64,000 bases of DNA from Antilocapra americana (GCA_007570785.1 ML664662.1:3794976-3858975), one strand, 5' to 3'; numbered from the stretch's first letter, positions 12,940 through 25,429 are shown. Notes: generated from the letters alone by a model not told the origin. Numbers and translations are program-made.

Positions 12940-14850
12940 CCAGATTAGGTTTGTGAGCTGCCACTTTGCAATTTATGCTTTAGGAAAGAATGTATTAGAG
13001 GTTACTAAATTGTCCCTCATTTAGAGATTCTATTTTGGGAACCTAGAGACCTGTTCTAAAGAGGGACGACTACATGACTGCAGGACCTGTCAGATTCAGG
13101 GACCAGGGGAATCTGGGCCCTCAAAACACCTCTTCTCAGAGGCTGTCTTCAGAGGGAGGCCAGCCTTATTCCCTGGTCTTGTGTTCACGCCAACAGCAAT
13201 CTGACATTACTCTCCAAGGTCTTTCCAGGCTGGACTCTTGGGCTCATGTCATCTCATATGTGATGTTTTCACCTGTGCTGACCTGTGTCTGGTGTCTGAC
13301 CCTGGCCTGCCCTGACACTGTTTTTGGTCACAGACCTGGTTTGGCAGGCACACCCTCCCTAGCCCCTTTTCTCACTCACACTGGTTTTAGTTTTCCCACT
13401 CCCAACAGGGCACTGGTTGTCACTGGTGTTCTCTGCAGGACTCAAGTTAGAACAAATCCTCCCTCACCAGCCCCCTTCCGTCTTTTCAAAATGCACAAAA
13501 AGCCTAACCTGGGGTGATTCATGCTTTCCCAAGCGCAGTGGTTCTCAGCCTCTGCCTGCCTTCCTCCCCTGGTGGACGACTCCTGGTCCGAGGGAGGATG
13601 GGGTGCAGCAGGGTGCTGCAATTAGACAGAGGACAAGCTGCCCGGGGGCCCCCATGTCTCCTGTGAACTCACAGGCACAGCTGGAGCGCGATTCTTAAAG
13701 CAACAGTGGTATAGCTCTGCCTGATTCTCCCCTGTCCACTTGACTCTGCACATGGCTTGCCCACATGAGGTCAGAAAAGCTCAACCTCCAAACCTAGTCA
13801 CCAAACAGAGTCTAAAGAGCCCAGGAAGCCTGGCTCCATGAAAGAATCACAGGGGCCACTAGTGCTGACGTGGCATGGTCTGTAACGTGACCCTGATCAC
13901 ACAGACCTGCTGACCTGACACAGTTTATCCACCTACTATGACTTTTTTGGTCCTCAATGAATCCTCTGGTGTGACCTCTGGTGAGGCATCCTGGAGAACA
14001 GGTGTCACGCTACAACAAGTCATGGATTGACTTCCGGTGATGTATCCTAGAGACAACATTCAGTGCTACAACATGCCATAGTCATAAGCCAAAATCAATC
14101 ACTTTCAGCAACCATACAGCTATTTAACCAACCTGGCAGGATGTGAGTACCATGATTGATTCCCTGGCACCACCCAACCTGGAGGCACTCCCTGCTGTCT
14201 GAAAGTCACTGGAAGATGAGGCATCATGCCCTGGACATAAAGATGCTCCACTTCACGGACAGGGTTGCATGGCTGGTGTCCTCGTGTGACCAGCTGAAGG
14301 ACACTCTCCACCTGCCATCACTGGGGAGAGGCCTGCTGGCCACTCAAATAAGCAGGAGGGTAAGAGGGGGGCTTGCCTGAGTCCAGAAGGGCTTTATGGC
14401 TCTTGTAATGATCCACAAATTTGTGCAGTGAACATCTTGACAGGGAGGCATCTGGGTGAAGGAGCACCAGGTGTCAAGAAAGTGGTATAGCTTCTTGGAT
14501 TAAACAAGCACCTACTTCACCAAGCTCTATGCACACCCGACATGGTTACTCTCAGACACTCCTGAGAAGCTGGCAAAGGCTAAGCCAGTGCCAAGCTTCC
14601 ATCAGTGGAGGAAGGAGGGAAATAGAGGGTGTCACTAGACAGAGGGGAGCAGAGAGGGAATCAAGGTGAGAACTGTCTGGTTCCTGGATGCAGCCCTGGC
14701 TTCCTCCTCTGCACAGCACTCTACCCAACAAGGTGCAGCAGGCCGGGCCGGGGTTCTCAGCCAGAGGCCCAAGCACTAGCAATCACATGAGAACCAGGCC
14801 TGGCCGCCCCCAGAGGGACCTGTCTAAGCAGCTGGGCAGGGAGACACAGG
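12940..14850. other. XK intron 2, GC-richer segment, unassigned
   Basis: Clearly higher GC than its surroundings, with short open frames that match no family I know. Contains the duplication at 13971-14084. Part may be an old LTR or decayed retrocopy; not resolved. Confidence 0.4.
13971..14084. repeat. Imperfect tandem duplication, ~56 bases
   Basis: TGACCTCTGGTGAGGCATCC ... GCTACAACAAGTCATGG is followed by TGACTTCCGGTGATGTATCC ... GCTACAACATGCCATAG, roughly three quarters identical. Confidence 0.75.
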
Positions 14851-14861
14851 CCGCCATCTGT

Positions 14862-15095
14862 TAAGGGTGTGGCCCATGCCAGGCTCTGTGTTAAGTCACA
14901 GGTTACAGGCACATAGTGACTTTATCTCTGGAAAACCCCAAGATGGAGGAACTCTGATTATCCCTGTTTTACAAATGAGGAAGCTGCTCCTCACAGGAGA
15001 CAGGCAGATGTCCAAGATCACACAGCCAGAAAGCGGTGAACTGGGATGGTGAACCCAGGTCCACCGACCCCAATGTTAAAGCCGGCTGGGCAGCC
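14862..15095 (+). mobile_element. MIR SINE, well preserved
   Basis: CATGCCAGGCTCTGTGTTAA, CCTGTTTTACAAATGAGGAAG, CCAAGATCACACAGCCAGAA and GTGAACCCAGGTCCACCGAC in order. Confidence 0.88.
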
Positions 15096-15739
15096 TCTGA
15101 CCGGTCCTGTATGACAGGCCAGGAGGCAGCAGAGGGGGGCCCTTTGGCATATAATGAACAGGAGAAAATGTCAGACACTGAATCAACTAATAGGAGAGTA
15201 ACTAGTTTCCTTCTTCAATTGATGTGACAACTTTTTTTCAACCTAACACAGCATGTAGAGTGTTTATAAGAACTGTGTATACATATGAGTCTATAACTTG
15301 GGACAGAATTTATATACTTGTACATCTTAAAGCATGTATTCAGCCACTGATAACTTTGTTCCTCTCTCAAATAAATGGTGTTAGGCAGGTTAGGTATTTC
15401 ATGTGAGAATGAGATTTATAATTGTGTTTACAATGGGACACATTCATAAATAAATTCAGTAATCTTCAGGAATCATATGAACTGCTTGAATTGCATGTTT
15501 GAGTCCAGATGATAAGTTTATATAGTATTGCCATTTAAGTTACCAGTTTCCAGAAGAGCATACAGAAGGGTATATTCCACAGAGAATATCACAGCACTAA
15601 CTAATAAGCCCTGTGGCCAAGTCCATTTTTGGAGTGAGGCAGGGTAAAAATCAACAATATATGTAAGGAACTTGGGAACTGTGTCTGACATCTGCCTTTG
15701 TCCAACCTTCCCATTCAATCAATCATCACCTTGATCAAC

Positions 15740-16285
15740 TTCTACATCAGTAATATTGCTCCAATAACCCATTTCTACTATTACAGCCTAAGCCATTGTT
15801 GTTCTCAACTTGACAACTGTAGCAGCCCACTTCTGGGCCTCCTTGTTTCTCCCCTCACTCCCTTCCAACCCATTTTCCAGACTAATCAGTTTCTAAACCA
15901 AAATCTGATCATGACACTGTGGTGTTTAAAACTCATCAGTGACTTCCTAGTGCCTCTTGGATAACCTCTGAAATCCTGGGATGCCCTTTCCTTCTTTTAC
16001 TTCATTTGATTCATCTACCAGATTTTGGTTTACACTTAAGTTCCCCTGGGAAATTTTCTCTTATCTCCCAGAGTTAGTTAGAGTCCCCCAACAGACCTTT
16101 ACTTCGCAGGATTTACCTGAAATAAAATAAATATATGACTAATTATTTGTTTCCTGTTTGCCTATCCTGTTCCAGAAGGATACCGTCCTGTCCACCTTAT
16201 TCACCACTTTATCCTTGGAGCCCAGCACAGGTCAGGAACACAGAACATATTCAATACATATTCACTGACTTCAATGAATGAACTC
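15740..16285 (+). mobile_element. L2 LINE 3' end
   Basis: About 545 bases, unusually long for an L2 remnant: AAATCTGATCATGACACTGT, CTCATCAGTGACTTCCTAGT, TTATCCTTGGAGCCCAGCAC, and a terminal TGAATGAA repeat near 16275. Confidence 0.87.
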
Positions 16286-16319
16286 ACATAAATCTAACCC
16301 TGCGTCCTGCCTCCTCTGA

Positions 16320-16470
16320 TAGATAAGGAGTACAATTTTGATCCTTAAGAAGATGGAAGTAATCAGATCTACCTCACAGGGATGCTGTGAATGTGAAACA
16401 AAATCATGTCAATCACAGTGCCTGGCACAAAGCAAGGATCTGAGAAGCAGTCATCATTACTGCCAACATT
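16320..16470 (-). mobile_element. MIR SINE, reverse, partial
   Basis: CTACCTCACAGGGATGCTGT and CACAGTGCCTGGCACAAAGC on the plus strand. Confidence 0.7.
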
Positions 16471-16689
16471 ACCACCTTGACTGAAAGAGAGAAGGACACT
16501 TGGAGATCCAGGCAGGCCAAGTGGCAAGCTGCAGAGGCCTTCATAGAACACAGTAACCCTGGTGTACTCACTTGTGCCTCAGACCAACCTATCCTCCAAG
16601 GTCCAGAGACTTAATCGAGTCCCCTGAGAGCTGACTAGTCTCACTCAAAGGCTGAGGGTCATAGACAGTGTCCATTATTCACTGACTAT

Positions 16690-16975
16690 AGGGGAAGAAA
16701 CACTCCAAAAGTATATGATATCCTTTATATGAAGTATGCACAATAGACAAATTCATAGAGACAGAAAGGAGATTAGTGATTTCCAGGGTCTGGAGAAGGG
16801 AAATGAGGAGTGACTGCTACTAAGTATGGGATTTCTTTTCAATGTATCGAAAATTTTCTGAAATTAGATAGTGGTGATGATGATATAACATAGTGAATAT
16901 ACTAAAATCCACTAAATTGTACATTTACAATGGTGAACTTATTGTATGAATTGTACTGCAATTAACAAAAATCTC
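16690..16975 (+). mobile_element. L1 3' UTR fragment (older subfamily)
   Basis: ATTTCCAGGGTCTGGAGAAG, then GATAGTGGTGATGATGATA, and an end reading GAATTGTACTGCAATTAAC followed by As. Confidence 0.7.
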
Positions 16976-17264
16976 TCCAGTGGACCACGTAGCTGGCTCC
17001 ACCTCCCCTCCAAGTTCTGCCAAGGCCAAATTCATCAGCATTTGATAAGTGAGCATAGGATAAGAGAGAAAAGAAAGCTATACAGACTTTGAATGTTGAA
17101 TGGGATCAGGTTTGGATAGACTTTATGTCATCTCCTGTCAAGAATGCATATTTCTATTGGTCTCAGCACATGATATGGCAGAGAGTGTCCTCCTCATATA
17201 TTTTAAGAAAACATAATTTTGTTGTGGGTGGCAATGGGCCCAGCCCTAGGCAGGCTGTGACTTA

Positions 17265-17500
17265 TCTAGCCCAGCCTTTCCAAACTTTGCTAAACATAAA
17301 AACTACCAGTAGTACTTATTTAAAAAAAAGAGAAAAAAGATCAAAAAACCTCTTAGGCTACCATCCCATACCTAGCAAATCACAATTTCTGAGAATGAAG
17401 CCTGGTTTTCTGTAGATTTTTAACAAGCTCCCTGGCTCCCACCTCCGGTGACATCATCACCACAGAAGTTGAAGGAATGCTGTTCAAAGCCACTGGTTGT
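17265..17500 (+). mobile_element. MER5-like hAT-Charlie DNA-transposon relic
   Basis: AACTTTGCTAAACATAAAAAC, TTTCTGAGAATGAAGCCTGG and TTTTTAACAAGCTCCCTGG follow the MER5 order, with an A-rich inserted stretch. Confidence 0.5.
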
Positions 17501-17640
17501 AACTGTTCCTATGCCCAGCTTCTCTAGCATGTCTTGAACCAAGGTGACGATGTGACCAGTCCTGGTCAATGAGATCTAAATGAGGGTTACTAGGAGGTTT
17601 CTGGGAAAGCTTTTACTTACTAATAATTGGGAAATAAGTA

Positions 17641-18515
17641 CATCAAGGCTGTATATTGTCACTCTGCTTATTTAACTTATATGCAAACTACATCACGAGA
17701 AACGCTGGGCTGGATGAAGCACAAGCTGGAATCAAGATTGCTGGGAGAAATATCAATAACCTCAGACATGCAGATGACACCACCCTTATGGCAGAAAGTG
17801 AAGAAGAACTAAAGAGTCTTTTGATGAAAGTGAAAGAGGAGAGTGAAAAAGTTGGCTTAAAACTCCACATTCAGAAAACAGATCATGGCATCTGGTCCCA
17901 TCACTTTGTGGCAAATATATGGGGAAGAGATGGAAACAGCAACAGATTTTACTTTTTTGGGCTCCAAAATCACTGCAGATGGTGACTGCAGCCATGAAAT
18001 TAAAAGATGCTTGCTCCTTGGAAGAAAAGTTATGACCAACCTAGACAGCATATTAAAAAGCAGAGACATTACTTTGCCAACAAAGGTCCATCTAGTCAAG
18101 GCTATGGTTTTTCCAGTGGTCATGTTTGCATGTGCCGAAGAATGGATGCTTTTGAACTGTGGTGTTGGAGAAGACTCTTGAGAGTCCCTTGGACTGCAGG
18201 ACATCCAACCAGTCCATCCTAAAGGAAATCAGCCCTGGGTGTTCATTGGAAGGACTAATGGTGAAGCTGAAACTCCAATACTTTGGCTACCTGATGTGAA
18301 GAGCTGACTCATTTGAAAAGACCCTGATGCTGGGAAAGATTGAAGGCGGGAGGAAAAGGGGCTGACAGAGGATGAGATGGCTGGATGGCATCATCAACTC
18401 TATGGACATGAGTGTGAGTAAATTCCAGGAGTTGGTGATGGACAGGGATGCCTGGTGTGCTGCAGTCCATGGGGTTGCAAAGAGTCGGACACAACTGAGC
18501 AACTGAACTAACTAA
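17641..18515 (+). mobile_element. BovB (RTE-type LINE) 3' fragment
   Basis: This is the 3' part of a BovB element. It encodes a decayed reverse-transcriptase C-terminal segment: LCLFNLYANYI, then NINNLRHADDTTLMAESEEE, where the usual YADD metal motif has become HADD, then VGLKLHIQKT. It continues through a segment reading ITADGDCSHEIKRC. It ends in the BovB/Bov-tA shared tail with GAGTCGGACACAACTGAGC and an ACTGA-like terminus. It is 5' truncated with frameshifts, so it is a dead copy. Confidence 0.92.
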
Positions 18516-19095
18516 AGGAAGAAAGACATTCCCCCTTCTGCTTCATGCTTTTCTTCCTACCTTGAATGAAGCCATGATGGATTCTATGCAGTAGCAACCC
18601 AAAAGAAAGGCCAATGGAACTGTAGGGACATCCATTTTTATCAGTGTGAGCAGCTGATATAATGCCAGCAATGGCCTAACTCCAATTTCTTCTTAGATGA
18701 GCAAAATAATGGGTTGTCTAACCTTGTAGTCAAGTGTTTGTTTCTTGCACCAAATGCATTCATGATATGACATATACTGCCCATGCTGGCCTCCATGACA
18801 CACCTCAGCCTGTGCTCTAATTATAACTACCTTTCCCCTTCCAGCTGAGGGACTCCCTCCTCAGATATGCTAAGGCAGTGATTAGGGTTGGTCAAACCTA
18901 TATGCATGGCAGTTATCTGTATTTTTAAGAGGACCATGCCCACTGCCTTTCTCTACACATATTTGATTTATTGTTTAGTTCTCAGGGGACTTATATTATT
19001 CCAAGTTCTTGAGGGGCATGTTACAGATATTCTTTGTGACACTGACATTTTATGAGATAGGTTTCATTTTCCCAAATAGAACTCCATCTGAAAAC

Positions 19096-19340
19096 CTGTA
19101 ATGAGGGTTGGCAAACTTTCTGTAAGAAGCCCGACAGTAAATACTTTATGCTCTGTGGACCACTTATTTTCTGTTGCAAATATGCAACTACTCAACTCTG
19201 CTCAAAGGAAAAAAGGCAAACATATAGACAACAGGTAAATCAAAGGGTATGGCTGCGTTCCAATAAAATTTTATATACAGAAACAAGCACCCCCTGATTA
19301 CATCCATGGGCTGCTGTTTGCCAACCTCTGAGCTAAAAGA
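19096..19340 (+). mobile_element. Non-autonomous DNA transposon (GTTGGCAAACTTT family), copy 1
   Basis: GGGTTGGCAAACTTTCTGTA, CAACTACTCAACTCTGCTC, GTTCCAATAAAATTTTATAT and TGCTGTTTGCCAACCTC. The ends are inverted complements (TTGGCAAAC ... GTTTGCCAA). Family name not assigned. Confidence 0.7.
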
Positions 19341-19534
19341 CAACTTCATTTTCAGTAACTTGAGAAAAAATAATTGAACCAACATGTAAAAATCAAATTG
19401 GCTATCACCACATCTGGTCTCTTGCTGTGTTCCTGCCACATACAAAAATAATGAACTAGGTAAAGGGTATATTGACATGCAGAGGACTCACATTGGTCAA
19501 TGCCCATTCTAGTTATAAGTCCCTAGAAAACAAG

Positions 19535-19620
19535 GATGCTGCTGCATTTATGGAGCATCTACTGTCTACCTGGGGCTGTGGAAGGTGTTTTCACAAGTGT
19601 TAATCCACCAAGGTCCAAGA
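19535..19620 (+). mobile_element. MIR-like 5' fragment
   Basis: GCATTTATGGAGCATCTACT followed by a GTGTTAATCC block; short and diverged. Confidence 0.4.
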
Positions 19621-20279
19621 CCTCAACTTAAAAGTTCTGATATATCTTAAGAATCATAGTCACTCTTAGGTAACCTGGATAAGGGAGACAGTTGTGATAT
19701 AAAAACATCCTGTGACTCAGCCATAAATTAAAGACATTTTGCCATCCAGCCTAGATTAGAGGCAGAAAGAAGACTGAAAGAAGTTAAATTAATAAGGGTG
19801 ATTTATTTTAAAATATTGCAATTTCAGTGTTGTCTTAAATATGTATTTTTAAACTTCAGGCTTTTAACTCATTTTGGCTTATCTGTATAGTAAAACTTAC
19901 CAGAATATCTGGTTCTCATTTACTTACAATATTAATATTTGCAAAGGATTATTTCCTCTTTTCATATGAAGGTTTTTCACTTGTGTCCAATGCACGTGCA
20001 GTTTTTTTAAATCTAGCTTAATCAAAACCTGCCCTCAATTTGATGACATGAGACTAGTCCAAAGGTTAGAGAAGTGTGTTTATTTTAAAGATGAGATATC
20101 TATTAGAACTTCAAGAAGACAGGAAGGAACTCCTGATGCCCTCATTCACCACAAAGAAGCTGTTACAACTGCCTCAGCTGCTCTACAGCTATCGCTGAGT
20201 GATAGAGGCACAATGTGAAGAGGCCCAGCCCCTGGCAGCCATCCTTTCAGCCTATGTACAGCAAGTTATATTTTCCACA

Positions 20280-20762
20280 ATGGTCGTAACCATGAACCTC
20301 TAGACTGTGGCCATTCCCCAACAGAAGTCAGAGCTTCCTTTCTTCCCTTTGGCTTGAACCTCGACAGGATTCCTGGCTGCATCAACAAAGAAAATGGCAG
20401 CAGAAGTAATGTTTCATGACTTCAAAACCAGATCACAAAAGGGATACCCTTCTACCTGGCCCTCTCTCCCTCTCAGGATACTCGCTCTTGAAAGCAGGCA
20501 CCATGCCGTGAGGAGGCTCAAACTAGCCCACATGGAGAGACAAAGTGGGGAAGATCTGAGGCCCAAGCAACAGCCGGCACTGACCGTAAGAACTGAGTGG
20601 ATGAACCCTCAGTGGATTCCAACTCCCCATCTTTGAGCCACCCAAGTTAATGCACAGTGGAGCTGAGGTGAGCCCTTTTGAGAGCTGCCTAAACTGCAGA
20701 TTCATAAGCAAAAGAAATGCTATTATTTTAACTCACTACGTTTTGAACTTAGTAACTGGAAC
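20280..20762 (+). mobile_element. MLT1-type solo LTR, diverged
   Basis: Recognisable by AAGCAGGCACCATGCCGTGA, the GATCTGAGGCCCAAGCAACAG block and the closing TTTTAACTCACTACGTTTTG. It ends about 110 bases before the XK exon 2 donor side. Confidence 0.6.
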
Positions 20763-20874
20763 ACAGACTTTGGATGGAAGGCACATAGAAATGAATTTCA
20801 CCTGAAACAAAATAGACCTTATGTTTTGCTCTCCATGCTTCCCAAACGCAAACAGAAATAAAAAATATACATAC

Positions 20875-21137
20875 ATCGTCCGATACTGACATCCTGCTGC
20901 AAGATACTTATATACAGCTGCAGGGTCAGCTGCGGGGCTGAGCCCAGGAAAGCCTGGATCACTGATGCTCGGCTGAATGCAGATCGGTGGGTGAATAGCT
21001 TGCCCTCTGTCTGGCCCACTTCCTTCTCAATTTCTTCTGAGTGGCCATTTTTTGGCATCTGCCGCTTCTTGGTGATGCTGACATAAGGTTCTTCAATGTG
21101 GTTTGACTGACAATAGATGCAGAAGACTTCAAAACAC
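20875..21137 (-). CDS. XK: XK, coding exon 2
   Basis: This second exon continues XK from residue 82 to residue 169. The acceptor is a pyrimidine-rich tract ending in CAG, and the 263-base exon ends in T before donor GTATGT, leaving phase 1. The translation finishes the third hydrophobic segment ([11 protein letters not shown]), then gives a charged loop containing [17 protein letters not shown] and EEIEKEVGQ, then the XK-family signature around [17 protein letters not shown], which opens the next membrane segment. Exon 1 plus exon 2 make 508 coding bases, which matches the XK exon layout I know in mammals. The intron to exon 1 is 7,683 bases. The remaining large exon, which should carry the other membrane segments and the cysteine that links to Kell, was not found in the window and would lie left of position 1. 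Confidence 0.95.
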
Positions 21138-21630
21138 CTGGAAACAAACCAGCAAGTCATGATCATCAGAGGCAGACGAAATCCTGTCTTTTCTCAGTTA
21201 CCCTGCTTTCACTTAGCTTTCTCAAAGCCTTGACTTGGGTACCCTGGACTGCAACTCCCCCCCCCACCCCACCCCCGCCACTAAAATCATTCTAAGGACT
21301 AGTTGTGAGTGCGTAGTCTTCTTGAGGCCCTCCAGCAGGTCAACTGGCCTAAGCATGAACCACATTGAGAGGTGACACCGAAGGCCACTGAGGCAAGGAA
21401 ACCAAGTTGAGAATGGCATTGGAAGTGGTTCAGGCTTCAGAGCTCCAGAAAAATGTTCCATTTCCCTTCCTGACACTTGTTAGCTGTGCATCCCTGTACA
21501 TGTCTTTTAACCTAAATTCTGTCCCTGAATTATAAAGCAGAGATAAGACCTACTTTGCCACACTGTCATGGAGATAATGCAGTATATGGGTGTGTGTGTG
21601 TATACAACACCCACCCCCACACACATATTT

Positions 21631-21632
<2 letters not shown>

Positions 21633-21672
<40 letters not shown>
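21633..21672. repeat. (CA)n microsatellite in XK intron 1
   Basis: About 20 uninterrupted CA units, preceded by a TG run and a C-rich stretch at 21587-21622. Confidence 0.95.
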
Positions 21673-21677
<5 letters not shown>

Positions 21678-22015
21678 TTTTTCTAGATCCAACAGATGCC
21701 CCAAATCACTTCAGTTAAAACAGCAGCTGTGGCTGGGAGATCCCCCAGCACAGAACAGCCTCCCACCCAGAATTCCCCTGGAAGACTGCATTACCTATTT
21801 CTGCTCTCCTAAGCCTTTTCAGAATAGGACTAAAGTCAATCATGCCTGGAAGCCTGCCAGCTCTGTCTTATCTATGAAGTTTCAAGCTTGCTCAAGGATG
21901 GAGCCTGAATCAGTCACCTTTCTAGACTGATAGAAGTAGTTGGCTTTTAAAACTGGATTTTCCTCTATAGGTAATGATATGAATAGCAAAAAGAGGAAGA
22001 GTGCTGATATATATG

Positions 22016-22018
<3 letters not shown>

Positions 22019-22056
<38 letters not shown>
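22019..22056. repeat. (CA)n microsatellite in XK intron 1
   Basis: About 18 uninterrupted CA units, 350 bases from the previous one. Confidence 0.95.
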
Positions 22057-22057
<1 letters not shown>

Positions 22058-22639
22058 ACAAGTGGATTGAGGGATTGATAGAAGGATGGATAGACATGTG
22101 AAATAAAATGTTAACTGTGGAATCTAGGTGGCAAGTACTTGGGTGTTCCTTGTACAATTCTTACAAGTTGTCTTCTGTATGTTCAAAATTTTCATAACAA
22201 AATATTGGGGAAAATGTTTTTTCTCCTAGTAATAAAAAATGTTCATGGCTTTAGTTTTCAAAATTGTTAAAGGACATTTTCCCCAAAATGTGCATTTTTA
22301 TAACAACCTTATAATGCTGACAGAAGATTTTATGGCTTCATTTATTTTATTGAGTATTGTTAAGTTTGTACTCTCACCTGGAGGCAACCAAGAAAATGAG
22401 AATACATATATAATTTGAAATACTAAAATAAAACCTGATGTAAAAAAGGAAATGCAGGAACTTCTTTCTTGAGTGAGTACAAAGTGGATATATTTTGTGA
22501 TTATCTTTGTTCATTTGTTCCTGGGAGAAAAAGAGGTAAACAGTAGTGTGTTTGTGCAAGGGGGTGGGGAGGGATGGGGAGGGAGAGGCAATTGTCTGCT
22601 ACATTTTGTCCACTGGAGTCATGGATACTTTAATATATT

Positions 22640-22926
22640 AGTTGTGTCTGACACTTTGTGACCCAAATAGTCCATGGGATTCTCCAGGCCAGAATACTAG
22701 AGTGGGTAGCCTTTCTCTTCTCCAGGGCCTCTTCCCAACCCAGGGATTGAACCCAGGCCTCCCACATTACAGGCAGATTATTTACCAGCTGAGCCACAAG
22801 GGAAGCCCAAGAATACTGGAGTTGGGTAGCTTATCCCTTCTCCAGCAGATCTTCCTGACCCAGGAATTGAACTGAGGTCTGCTGCATTGCAGGCAGATTC
22901 TTACCAACTGAGCTATAAAGAAAGCC
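22640..22926 (-). mobile_element. Composite Bov-tA: one copy plus a second partial copy
   Basis: Reversed Bov-tA from 22640 to 22808. A second partial unit of the same orientation (AAGAATACTGGAGTTGGG onward) then runs to a second head ending near 22926 (AAAGAAAGCCC). The BovB-derived block is present twice. Confidence 0.87.
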
Positions 22927-24242
22927 CTAGTATATTACATGAAAACATGTAAAACAATGTGGGTCAACTTGTTTAGCTGAAAACAATGAAGTTCAAGGTT
23001 TTGAGCTAAGTCTAGCTGATCCAACTGAATCTGCTCTGAGGAAAAACTCAGATCTATGGCTGAGGGCTGTATGAGGCCTTGTAACTTGACTCAGTTGGAC
23101 CACTGACCACAAGCACTAGAAGACATAATAAACCTACCACTGTCTTTATTCTCAAATACATAACGAATGTGGATGCACTTTGCTAAGTGCTGTGGGGAAT
23201 GCAAAGATAGTTGTACACCACTGTCTCATTCAGAGATGTACATAATCTAAACAAGAAAATGGGACCTAATTAATATAAGTAATATTTATACAGCACTTTC
23301 AGTTTATAAGATATTTCTCATAGATTAACTCACTTAGAAAGAAAGGCTACTGCAAAAATTTGAATCATACCATTATTTTTAACGGCAAAGTTCTGGGAAA
23401 ACTCTAAAGGTCCTTAAACAAAACAATGATTAGATAAATCCTAATATGTATAGTCAATGAAATATTATCCAGTCCTTAAAATTGACAGTATACACATATA
23501 TATACTGATATACAAAAATTTTTTATCGTATTTGGTAAGCAAAAGGAGTAATGTATTACAATGGAAAATACAAAGAAAATTCCATTTTTAATAAAAAGAA
23601 AATTACATATACATATGGATACACACACACATACACATAAACAGTGGAGTGCTTCACCTGGCTCATACTGATTCATGAGACAGTTAAATGGTTAGGAATT
23701 TCATGAGGCAGTTCTTAAACAACTCAGTAGCTTGAAATAGGTCACAATGGAAATCTTTAAATCACAGAAATCAGTAAAGACTGCAAATCAGGATCTTCCT
23801 CCCCACACCCCCTCCCTCCTCCTAGATGGTTCATGGTTTACTAGCTTAATGACTGTAAAAATATTAGTGAGGATAGACAACAAAATATTAAGAATTGTTC
23901 TCTTTAGTTAGTCAAATTAGAGCTTTTAAATTTTTTAAGTTGTGCTTATCTGTTCTCTGTGCTTCTGTCCTTCCAACAACAAAGATGCTTTACCTGAATA
24001 GTAAAATCAAGCTCAGAATTTTTAATGACAAACAAGCAAATGAAACAATAGCACCTATTAAGAGCTGAATGAATAAAATGAAGGTCCAGAGGAAAAAGTA
24101 AGTCTCTGGATGCTGAGGAGAAGGCTGTGTTTAATGGAAAGTATTTGCAGAATTATAGACAAATGAGACTTCTTTGTCTATACTGGAAACAAAGGAAGGT
24201 CCCAGAATGAATTAATCACAGAGGTGGCCCTGAAACCCAAGT

Positions 24243-24370
24243 GTATGTGTTAGTCGCTCAGTCATGTTCAGCTCTTTGCGACCCCATGGACTATAGGTCA
24301 CCAGGCTCCTCTGTCCATGGAATTCTCCAGGCAAGAATACTGGAGTGGGTTGCCATTTCCTTATCCAGGA
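24243..24370 (-). mobile_element. Bov-tA SINE, lacking the tRNA-like head
   Basis: TTAGTCGCTCAGTCATGTTC to CCATTTCCTTATCCAGG, then unrelated sequence; a 5'-truncated copy. Confidence 0.88.
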
Positions 24371-24654
24371 AACCCAGGTGTACCCGCCTGCAATTCACTG
24401 TTTTTCTCAACTAATAAAAATCTTAGTACAGAAGTTTACATGTAGTAGGTATTTAATGAATTTGTGAAAGGCCCTAAGACTTCCACTATTTGCCACCAAA
24501 CTCATAAGAAATACACTCTACTATTCTTTCTGGGATTCTGCAAGACTCTTCCAATTACTCCAAATGTGTTTTTTGTTTTGTTTTGTTTTACTTGAGAAGT
24601 TGCCTAAATGTAGCCATAAATTAAGTATTTTCATCACAATAGTTCAAGGCAGTT

Positions 24655-24885
24655 TTTCAGTTTGACCAAGGGTTTGCAAACATTTTGTGTATTTATAAAG
24701 AGTAAATATTTTAGGCTTTGCAGGTCATGGTCTCTATTGCAACTACTCAACTCTGCCACTGTAATGCAAAAGCAGCCACAGACAACACAGAAGTGAATGG
24801 GTATGCCTGTGTTCCAATAAAACTTTACAAAAACAGGCAGTAAGGGGATTTCAATGTGGGGCATGGTTTGCTGATCCCTAATGTA
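24655..24885 (+). mobile_element. Non-autonomous DNA transposon (GTTGGCAAACTTT family), copy 2
   Basis: Shares CAACTACTCAACTCTGCCA, TGTGTTCCAATAAAACTTTA and the TTTTAGGCTTTGCAGG block with the copy at 19096-19340. Confidence 0.72.
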
Positions 24886-25144
24886 GGTAATCAGCAGGTT
24901 GGTCCTTTTTTATTTTCATTTTATCTCATTTTCAAACATCCTAGTGGAAGCAGTTTATTAATTAGCTGAAACCATGTATGTTGGCATCAGCATAAATAAT
25001 CTGTGGTACCAGAGACCCTCTGAGGTAGTTACTAAAACACGTTTTCGAAAGAAATACTGATTATGATTTCCTCTATGCCACGTTATCTTCCTATGACATA
25101 CATGCTCTGTGAAGCTATGCAAGAACCAAACTGGTTAAATAGAA

Positions 25145-25290
25145 AGCTCCCTGTGACCTCGGAAAAGCCACTTGCGTAATCTCACTGAGCCTCAATTCTC
25201 AACTGTAAAAAAAAGATAATGACAGTTAGCTCACAAGGTTTTACAGTGGATGGAATTATATACTGTATGTGAAAGCACTTTGCAAGCAAC
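25145..25290 (-). mobile_element. MIR SINE, reverse
   Basis: TGTGACCTCGGAAAAGCCAC, CTGAGCCTCAATTCTCAAC and GTGAAAGCACTTTGCAAG on the plus strand. Confidence 0.75.
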
Positions 25291-25429
25291 AACAAAAAAG
25301 CTATTCATATTTAGGCTATCATTATTTTTAAAGTCTTCTCAAAGTTTACAAAAGAGAGAAATACTATGGTATTTTGCAATGTTTTTCATTGCAATGAACC
25401 ATTTTGCAATGTTCTATCAAAAATACTAG

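Noticed and set aside
17656..17985. Possible gene with reverse-transcriptase-like text.
   Set aside because: It is a decayed BovB fragment with HADD instead of YADD and frameshifts.
1..20874. XK exon 3 within the window.
   Set aside because: No minus-strand frame continues the XK protein after exon 2, so it must lie beyond position 1 unless it is missing from the assembly.
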